Shown: positions 1 to 6,700 of the stretch, in pieces
Position numbering within the stretch: the first letter of the stretch is position 1
Layout of the letters: every line of letters starts with the position of its first letter
Source of the DNA: Sphingobacteriales bacterium
GTDB taxonomy: Bacteria > Bacteroidota > Bacteroidia > Sphingobacteriales > Sphingobacteriaceae
DNA length: 9,236 nt
Assembly: GCA_947478655.1 (NCBI GenBank)
Contig: CANJWU010000036.1
Location: 1 to 9,236, forward strand
Direction of reading: 5' to 3'
Program-made: the position numbers and the translations under genes
Notes under the pieces: model-generated
Seen by the model: only the letters and a program-made list of their open reading frames with translations
Databases searched by the model: none
Told to the model about the DNA's origin: nothing

Positions 1-399
1 AACTGTGCCAATGGTGCCGACTTAGCCATAGGATCGAGGTATAAATCGGGTATTAATGTAGTTAATTGGCCAATGAGCAGGGTTTTACTCTCTTTTTACG
101 CCTCTAAATATGTACAATTCATTACCGGAATGCCCATCAACGATGCCACCGCTGGTTTTAAATGTTATAGAAGAGAAGTTTTACAATCGATCAATTTTAA
201 TAAAATAAAGTTTGTGGGTTATGCCTTTCAAATTGAAATGAAATTTGTGACTTGGAAAAAAGGGTTTAACATTATTGAAGTTCCTATTATTTTTACCGAT
301 CGCAGCGAAGGCACAAGTAAAATGTCTAAAGGCATTGTAAAAGAAGCTATCTTAGGCGTAATACAAATGAAACTGATGTCTTATTTTCAAAAATCATAA
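1..399 (+). CDS. Family 2 glycosyltransferase, polyprenyl-phosphate mannosyltransferase type (5' truncated)
   Basis: The reading frame is open from base 1, so only the last 132 residues are visible; the ATG at 73 is an internal Met, not the start. Seen: GADLAIGSRY (residues 5-14), an NWP segment before the next helix (22-24), NDATAGFKCYRRE (47-59), GYAFQIEM (73-80) and EVPIIFTDRSEGTSKMS (93-109). This series of motifs is the C-terminal half of the dolichol/polyprenol monophosphomannose synthase branch of GT2, which moves a sugar (usually mannose) from a nucleotide donor to a polyprenyl phosphate at the inner face of the cytoplasmic membrane. The protein ends about 23 residues after SKMS with no hydrophobic tail, so it is a single-domain form without a GtrA-like membrane part. 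The donor-binding and DxD region lies outside the window. Sugar specificity cannot be read from this fragment. ruvB follows after 6 bases, suggesting one transcript. Confidence 0.9.
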   Translation, partial: NCANGADLAIGSRYKSGINVVNWPMSRVLLSFYASKYVQFITGMPINDATAGFKCYRREVLQSINFNKIKFVGYAFQIEMKFVTWKKGFNIIEVPIIFTDRSEGTSKMSKGIVKEAILGVIQMKLMSYFQKS

Positions 400-405
400 T
401 CAAAA

Positions 406-1434
406 ATGAATGCTAACCTTGATCCATCTTTCGAAAATTTAGATAACGATGACCGCGAAATTGAACGCGTGCTTCGGCCATCTGCCTTCGATGATTTTAC
501 AGGTCAGTTTAAAATTATTGAGAACTTAAAAATATTTGTTGAGGCAGCAAAAAAAAGAAAAGAAGCGCTAGACCATGTGCTTTTGCACGGTCCTCCGGGA
601 TTAGGTAAAACTACACTCTCCCATATTATTGCCAACGAATTAGGGGTTAATATTAAAATTACCTCAGGCCCTGTATTAGATAAACCCGGTGATTTAGCTG
701 GTTTGCTTACCAATTTAGAAGAAGGTGATATTTTATTTATCGACGAAATACACCGTTTGAGTCCAGTAGTGGAAGAGTATTTATATTCTGCGATGGAAGA
801 TTACAAAATAGATATCATGCTCGATAGCGGACCCAATGCGCGTTCGGTACAAATTAGCTTAAATCCCTTTACCTTAATAGGTGCAACTACTCGTTCGGGC
901 TTATTAACCGCACCTTTGCGCGCGCGCTTTGGTATTAACGCTAGATTAGAATATTACGATTCCAAATTATTAACAGATATAGTACTGCGTTCTTCTGGAA
1001 TTTTAACCACTCCAATTACCGAAGAAGGCGCATTCGAAATTGCAAGAAGAAGCAGAGGCACTCCTCGTATTGCCAATGCTTTACTCAGACGTACCAGAGA
1101 TTTTGCAGAAATAAAAGGTAATGGAAAAATCGATACCGCCATTTCTCAATTTGCATTGAATGCATTAAATGTAGATGAATATGGATTAGATGAAATGGAT
1201 AATAAAATTTTAATTACCATTATCGAAAAATTCAAGGGCGGCCCTGTTGGCCTAAAAACAATAGCTACAGCGGTTGGCGAAGATGAAGGTACAATCGAAG
1301 AAGTTTATGAACCGTTTTTAATTCAAGAAGGATTTTTAATGCGTACGCCAAGAGGAAGAGAAGCGACGGAACTGGCTTATAAACATTTAAATAAATTACC
1401 AAGTTATAAATCGGGTAACCCTTCTTTATTTTAA
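406..1434 (+). CDS. ruvB: Holliday junction branch migration ATPase RuvB
   Basis: This 342-residue protein has the usual full RuvB length. RuvB is the AAA+ hexameric motor that, with RuvA, drives branch migration of Holliday junctions in recombinational repair; RuvC then resolves them. Seen: the RuvB N-terminal signature [14 protein letters not shown] (21-34), Walker [10 protein letters not shown] (62-70), Walker B FIDEIHR (111-117), sensor 1 GATTR (159-163), LRARFG with the probable arginine finger R174 (171-176), sensor 2 GTPRIAN (218-224), and the C-terminal winged-helix DNA-binding domain with [10 protein letters not shown] (278-287) and the wing LMRTPRGR (311-318). No key residue is missing. 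The ATG at 406 lies 6 bases after the glycosyltransferase stop and has no Shine-Dalgarno sequence, only an A-rich leader, as is usual in Bacteroidota; the N-terminus MNANLDP fits relatives in the phylum. ruvA and ruvC are not in the window. The stop codon overlaps that of the convergent barrel gene. Confidence 0.98.
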   Translation: MNANLDPSFENLDNDDREIERVLRPSAFDDFTGQFKIIENLKIFVEAAKKRKEALDHVLLHGPPGLGKTTLSHIIANELGVNIKITSGPVLDKPGDLAGLLTNLEEGDILFIDEIHRLSPVVEEYLYSAMEDYKIDIMLDSGPNARSVQISLNPFTLIGATTRSGLLTAPLRARFGINARLEYYDSKLLTDIVLRSSGILTTPITEEGAFEIARRSRGTPRIANALLRRTRDFAEIKGNGKIDTAISQFALNALNVDEYGLDEMDNKILITIIEKFKGGPVGLKTIATAVGEDEGTIEEVYEPFLIQEGFLMRTPRGREATELAYKHLNKLPSYKSGNPSLF

Positions 1435-2501
1435 TTCAATAAATATTTTATTCTGATATCTGTATAATTCGCAATATAAGTATGCGCTTTTAAATTAACG
1501 CCTATAGCCCATTGCTTATTTAATTGATAGCTTAATTCGTGTTGATGGTAAATACGCGTATAATAATTAATTGGATCATATACATAAACACCTAGGCTAC
1601 TCGCAAAGTTAACTTTACCCATATTAAAGCCAATACCCGAAGCTATGCCGCATCTGTATTGACTTTGCGCCGATAAAGAATCTTGTCTTAATTTCTGTTG
1701 AACGGCTTTATCTTGGTACAACGAAAAGGTAGCAGTTGTAAAAAGCACGCCATTTAATTTTTTTACGCCACTTAATTCTATTCCAAAAATCGAATATTTT
1801 TTAGTAGAAAAATTACTACTAGTAGTTGCAGCATAAAATACGGTTAAATAACTTGAAATTGATTTTTCAACTTTCGGTTTAACGCGTACCCTCTTTTTGT
1901 AATTGGGCTTATCGAAAAAATAATTCAAACCAATATTTACTCCAGGAAAATTTAATCCATTGTTGGGATCTTTAATACCCCCATTCGAAATATGATTAAA
2001 AATAAAGGACAAATTTAAAGCAGTTTTAGGATTGATGAAATAATAATTACTGATGCCCAAAGCCAAGTAATTACTAATGTTTGAGCTATAAGTTAAATTT
2101 CCTGGATTGGTATTTATATCAAACTTTTTTGTTGCATATACAAAGCCTGCTTGTGCTCTAATTCCAAATATATAACGATTCGTAATGCGGTATTGTGGTT
2201 CTATAAATAAAGATGCGGCAAAAGCTTTGCCCAATAAATCGGGTTGATCTAAATTAAAATAACTCATAGAAATACCCGATTTAGGTATACAATTACAGGC
2301 ATTGCTATTTTCTGGGGTATCCCTTAATTTATAATAATCGAACTGTATGCCTTGTGGTTTTGCTCCTGATATATTTGACACCCTATTGGTTTGCGCAAAT
2401 GCAGCCGTGGTATTGCCAGCAAAAGAAATACCCCTAATTTGTTGTCCTAATAACAAACTACTGAAAAAAACCAAGCAAAAGAATAATAGAATTGTCCTCA
2501 C
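1431..2501 (-). CDS. PagL/acyloxyacyl-hydrolase-like outer-membrane beta-barrel protein
   Basis: The 356-residue protein starts with a signal peptide (residues 1 to about 20: MRT, then a hydrophobic stretch ending LLLGQQ) with no lipobox Cys. The rest is rich in alternating, aromatic-bearing strands typical of an outer-membrane barrel. The core motif [17 protein letters not shown] (168-184) matches the HxSN...PNxG signature of the PagL lipid A 3-O-deacylase family; H170 and S172 fit the catalytic His and Ser. The position expected for the catalytic Glu, 14 residues after the His, is N184. The protein is about twice the length of Pseudomonas PagL, with a second strand-rich half (about 215-356) containing [15 protein letters not shown] (308-322) and ending in a barrel-like C-terminus (IKYLLN), as in long Bacteroidota acyloxyacyl-hydrolase-annotated proteins. 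Lipid A remodelling is inferred from family only; a structural barrel without that activity is possible. The start is GTG (2501-2499): the frame has a stop upstream and no ATG before residue 79, and GTG gives the signal peptide directly. Confidence 0.8.
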   Translation of the reverse strand: MRTILLFFCLVFFSSLLLGQQIRGISFAGNTTAAFAQTNRVSNISGAKPQGIQFDYYKLRDTPENSNACNCIPKSGISMSYFNLDQPDLLGKAFAASLFIEPQYRITNRYIFGIRAQAGFVYATKKFDINTNPGNLTYSSNISNYLALGISNYYFINPKTALNLSFIFNHISNGGIKDPNNGLNFPGVNIGLNYFFDKPNYKKRVRVKPKVEKSISSYLTVFYAATTSSNFSTKKYSIFGIELSGVKKLNGVLFTTATFSLYQDKAVQQKLRQDSLSAQSQYRCGIASGIGFNMGKVNFASSLGVYVYDPINYYTRIYHQHELSYQLNKQWAIGVNLKAHTYIANYTDIRIKYLLN

Positions 2502-2548
2502 CTTTTTTTTAAAATAAGCTGTAAATTTGATTCATATTCTAATTATAC
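2502..2548. promoter_or_regulatory. Divergent intergenic region between barrel gene and queG
   Basis: These 47 bases must hold, or sit just inside, the promoters of both divergent genes unless those lie within the neighbouring coding sequence. The region is very AT-rich. On the barrel-gene side it has a run of eight A (T at 2503-2510 on the + strand) ending two bases before the GTG start. I see no clear operator or inverted repeat. Confidence 0.5.
2522..2529 (+). promoter_or_regulatory. Candidate Bacteroidota -7 promoter element for queG
   Basis: TAAATTTG fits the Bacteroidota -7 consensus TAnnTTTG exactly and lies 19 bases before the queG ATG, which would give a very short leader. No TTTG-type -33 element sits at the usual distance; the nearest TTG (2492-2494) is too far upstream. 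In AT-rich DNA this match could be chance. Confidence 0.3.
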
Positions 2549-3466
2549 ATGCAAAGCCAAAAATACACGCAACTGATCAAAGATACCGCAAAAAAGCTAG
2601 GATTTCAGTCTTGTGGCATAGCAAAAGCACGTTTTTTAGCCGAAGAAGAAGCCAATTTAAGCAATTGGCTAGCACAAAAGAAACATGGCGAAATGGCCTA
2701 TATGGAAAATCATTTCGATATGCGATTAGATCCTCGCAAATTGGTAGAAGGTGCCAAATCTGTGATATCGCTTAGTTATAATTATTATACTAACACAAAG
2801 CAAATCGACCCCCATGCACCAAAAATTTCTACCTATGCTTATGGCGAAGATTATCATTTTGTCGTAAAAAATAAATTAAAATCTTTACTTGCTATTCTCC
2901 AAACAGAAATTGGAAATGTGAATGCAAGGGTTTTTGTAGACTCCGCTCCGATCATGGAAAAAGCTTGGGCACAACAATCGGGTTTAGGTTGGATTGGAAA
3001 AAATGCCAATCTAATCAATCAACAAAATGGCTCTTTCTTTTTTCTTGCAGAAATTATTATTGACATAGATTTAATCTACGATGCCCCAGTTACAGACCAT
3101 TGCGGCACATGTACAAAATGTATAGATGCATGTCCAACTGAAGCCATTGTTGCACCCTATGTGGTTGACGGCAGTAAATGTATTTCTTATTTTACGATTG
3201 AATTAAAAAATGAATTCCCAAAAGAAGTGAAAGGAAAATTTGATAACTGGATGTTTGGTTGTGATGTTTGTCAAGATGTTTGTCCTTGGAATAAATTTGC
3301 AAAACCGCATCAAGAAAAATTATTTGAACCTGCTAATGCATTATTGTCAATGAACAAAAGAGAATGGCAAGAAATTACAGCAGAAACATTTCAAGTTTTA
3401 TTCAAAAATTCAGCCGTAAAAAGAACTAAATTCGAAGGGCTGAAACGCAATATTAAATGGCTTTAA
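2549..3466 (+). CDS. queG: Epoxyqueuosine reductase QueG (short form)
   Basis: QueG is the cobalamin-dependent iron-sulfur enzyme that reduces epoxyqueuosine to queuosine at the wobble base of tRNAs with GUN anticodons, the last step of queuosine synthesis, in the cytoplasm. Seen in the 305 residues: an N-terminal DUF1730-type domain (about 55-135) with VDSAP holding the likely catalytic Asp D131, GLGWIGKN (145-152), then two ferredoxin-like [4Fe-4S] motifs: [12 protein letters not shown] (C185, C188, C191, C195), the lone C211 in SKCISY, and CDVCQDVCP (C238, C241, C245). All eight cluster cysteines are present. The chain ends soon after LKRN (298-301), so the C-terminal HEAT-like tRNA-contact extension of the roughly 380-residue E. 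coli and B. subtilis forms is absent; I believe this short form is common in Bacteroidota. The ATG at 2549 has no Shine-Dalgarno sequence. The gene is divergent from the barrel gene and is followed by a strong terminator, so it is probably monocistronic. Confidence 0.96.
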   Translation: MQSQKYTQLIKDTAKKLGFQSCGIAKARFLAEEEANLSNWLAQKKHGEMAYMENHFDMRLDPRKLVEGAKSVISLSYNYYTNTKQIDPHAPKISTYAYGEDYHFVVKNKLKSLLAILQTEIGNVNARVFVDSAPIMEKAWAQQSGLGWIGKNANLINQQNGSFFFLAEIIIDIDLIYDAPVTDHCGTCTKCIDACPTEAIVAPYVVDGSKCISYFTIELKNEFPKEVKGKFDNWMFGCDVCQDVCPWNKFAKPHQEKLFEPANALLSMNKREWQEITAETFQVLFKNSAVKRTKFEGLKRNIKWL

Positions 3467-3483
3467 GCCAAATTTTAACAATA

Positions 3484-3513
3484 AAAAAGGCCGCTAAATT
3501 TAGCGGCCTTTTT
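3484..3513. terminator. Bidirectional Rho-independent terminator
   Basis: A perfect 30-base palindrome: two 15-base arms with core GGCCGCTA / TAGCGGCC around a central AATT that would form the loop. On the + strand the hairpin ends in TTTTT; on the - strand it ends in TTTTTT. It starts 17 bases after the queG stop and ends 17 bases before the stop codon of the giant - strand gene, so it is placed symmetrically to end both convergent transcripts. Confidence 0.93.
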
Positions 3514-3530
3514 GTTGAATTGCTTTAAAA

Positions 3531-3794
3531 TTACTTATTGATAACTACTCTTTGTGTAATAACTAAATCGTTGTATTTCACATGAGAGAAATATATTCCA
3601 GGTGCAATATTTGTTGGTACTGCAATTTGAATATTATTTACACCTGTTTGCATTCCATCATATTTGTTTGTTTGCATAACCTGTCCAAGTACATCTACAA
3701 TTTCAATCTCCACATCACCTTGAGAAGGTAATGATAACATATAATTAATTGCATTAGATGTTGGATTAGGAAAAGGACCAGCAGCAATAAAACC
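3531..3794 (-). other. T9SS type A C-terminal sorting domain
   Basis: The last 87 residues have the classic order: GPFPNPTSN, a short strand region (INYMLSL), VEIEIVDVLGQVM, NNIQIAVP, IAPGIYF and the basic end RVVINK. In the T9SS type A family this domain directs passage through the outer membrane and is normally removed by the sortase-like PorU, after which the protein is anchored or released. Confidence 0.95.
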
Positions 3795-6700
3795 AACTGC
3801 TTTAGGATCATTGATACCTTGTCCACATGGTGCAAACGGAAACACATACATGGTAAGCGTGTCGTTTGTTTGATTTAAATCATCTTCTACATCACTTAAA
3901 TAAGTGCTCAATACCCTCACTGCCGAAGGATCGCAATCCAACACATCGTCGAAAATATGAGAAACAACTTCTTGAGGTGCAAGAGATGCGGAAATTAATT
4001 CTGTTTTAGTAACAGTGCCATTTTTGCCGCCTCTAATAGTATAATTAACATTAAAGTTTGAAATAGTATCCGTACCTGTATTTTTAATCAATACAGTAAC
4101 CGGTGTAAATTGCTCTACCGTACTGTTTACAGGCGATACATAAGCATCCATCTTACCATCTGTAATACTAGAGATAGAAGAGAAGAAAGTGCTTGTCAAC
4201 ACATTATTTAAAGGCGTGGTATCATTCAACAAATAAGCTTCCACTCTTAATGTGTAATTTCCTGTTAAAGTAGGCGTGATTTCTGTTTCAAATGTATAGG
4301 CTAATAAATCGGCAGGTAATAATGGACGGTATGGCTCTTCTACTGGAATTACCTCATTTGCCATTTCCACATTGTCAACAAAATATTTCACATTTAAACC
4401 AGAAACTTTACTTAAGCCTATGTTTTTCACTGAAATTGTGACAGGAATTTTAGTAGGATAAACTTCTGGCGGAGGTAATGGATTATCTATACTTTCTATT
4501 TTCACATCTCCCAATACCACAAATTCATCCGCTCCAATATCAGGGAATTTTGGATCCCTAGGTTGGCCTTCAATGTCTTTTGAAATTTCTGGAATGACTA
4601 CACCAGCCGCATCTAAGAAAGTATTGGTTACTTTTAAATTAGTTGTTGTAAAATAATCTGGATCTACCGATACGCCGTTATCATCTTTTAAATAAACATC
4701 TTTGTATTCGTCAAATGTTAAATAATCGAATGCATTTACCCTAGCAAACAAGCCGGTTTTGGTGGCCATATTGTTATTGTCAGAGGTGTCTATTGAATTA
4801 GGATCGTCGATTAATAATGCAAATCCATTATTAGCATTGTAAATAGAGTTATTCAACATGCGCACCCCTTTCGTATTGATATCCATTTTTAATGCTGCAC
4901 TATTTACAGAGTTACCATCATAGTTAATAGAATTATTATATAAGTTCAATGGATATACTTTATCTAAACTTAAACCGTATCCGTCTAGGCCTAATCTAAA
5001 ACCACCACCAATCATATTGTTGGCAACTAACAAGCCATTTACACCGATGATATCATTCAGTGCCATACCTACAGAAGATGCATTGATAATTTTATTATTA
5101 GTGATTTTTGAATCTGCTCTATCAATAATGATGTTAATACCCGTTGAATTCAATTGATTTTTTCGCATGATCACTTGATTCTGATCGATAGATGTTAAAT
5201 CCACATTAGAACTGAAAATTCCGTAGTTAGCCGCACCTTCAATAATATTACTATCTATGCTTACGCCAAAATCTCTAATATATTGACTCGTTCCTCTTAC
5301 ACCAACACCAATCGCCCCGCCATAAATGGCATTTTTTATAATTTTAATATTTGAGCCTCCTTTACCAGCAGTGGTAATACTTGCAGAATCAGAACTTGTA
5401 ATACCATAAATATTTGGAGAGGTAGAACCTGTATCCATTTTAATGATACATTCTTTCACTAAAATATTTCGCGCGTCTGATGTAATTTGTATTGCAGCCG
5501 AACCAGCAATAGATGTACTCGCATTTTTCAATGTCATGTTTTTAATGTGCACATAACTTGATCTATTTAATCGAATAATGTTACGCGTAGTTGCACCACT
5601 AACACCATTACTATTGATTATCACATCGGCTGCATTGCCTGTCTCCGATTTAAAGACAATTAAATTAGTTGCAGAAGTATTTTTTGGATTGTTAATGGTA
5701 AATCTTTCGTTGTAAGTTCCAGGACGAACATTAAATGTTACAGGTCCAGTAATACCGCAAGCTAAAGAAGCCGCAGCGTCGTTAAATGTTGCAAAAGAAG
5801 GACTTGTTCCTCCAATGGTATACACTCCAGTTTTTAAACCAGTACAAATGATATTTTGAACAGTATCGTTGCTCGTAACCGGATCACCTGTTACCCTATT
5901 GCTAGGATCAATTCTAACAGCAAACTGATAAGTCGTATTTGCCGACGCATTGAATGTTGTTGTAAAGCTATATATCAAAGAAGAATAGGCAGTGTCTAAA
6001 GAAGTAGCCGTGTTCACCGTTGGCGTAAATGATTCTCCAATAGTAGGCACCCAAACTCCTGGGGTTGACGAGTACTGTAATTTTACGGTATTGCCATTTA
6101 AACTGGTACTACCCAAATTCATAATTTTTACTTTGATTGTATTTGGATCGGTACTGAAAACCAAAGGTTGAATTTCGATTAATGCCATGTCTTTGGCATT
6201 CAAGATAAACTCATCAGCACCAATATCCGTATTTAATGGGTTTCTACTTTGCTTATCAATATCGACTGCAATTGATGGAATGAATACCCCTTTGTTGTCA
6301 ATCAATGGATTGACAGTATGTAAATTATATACAGAAGTAAATTGCGGATCAATCTCTAATGATTTAGTCTCGAAATTAATCATCGCTTGTTTTAAACTAG
6401 TCAAGTTTGCCCTATCTCCTCCAGATGATCCATAATAAGCAAAATTGCCAGTAGTAGTATTATTATCTGTATAATAAATATTATTGTCCGATGCCCTAAT
6501 AGATGTTTGATTCGTTACATAAAAAGCGTAACCACCTGCAGGGTTGTAAAAAATATTATTCAATAAACTTATGTTTACACCTGCTGCTAAGAAAAATGCA
6601 GATGATGTACTAGGCAAGGTTACAGGTGCTTTATCATAATAAACAGAATTATGATAGATGTTTATTTTATTGACTTCATTTAAATAAATACCTGCGCCGC

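Noticed and set aside
504..1142. Two open frames antisense to ruvB (504-713 and 954-1142, -)
   Set aside because: They lie wholly inside a well-conserved gene, have no recognisable protein features and are explained as shadow frames.
1438..1452. AT-only inverted repeat AATAAA-TAT-TTTATT after ruvB
   Set aside because: It has no G or C in the stem, so it would be too weak as an intrinsic terminator, and it lies within the barrel coding sequence.
2527..2775. Open frame overlapping the start of queG in another + frame
   Set aside because: The composition (many Arg, Lys and Ser) looks like an out-of-frame reading of queG, which is secure by its motifs.
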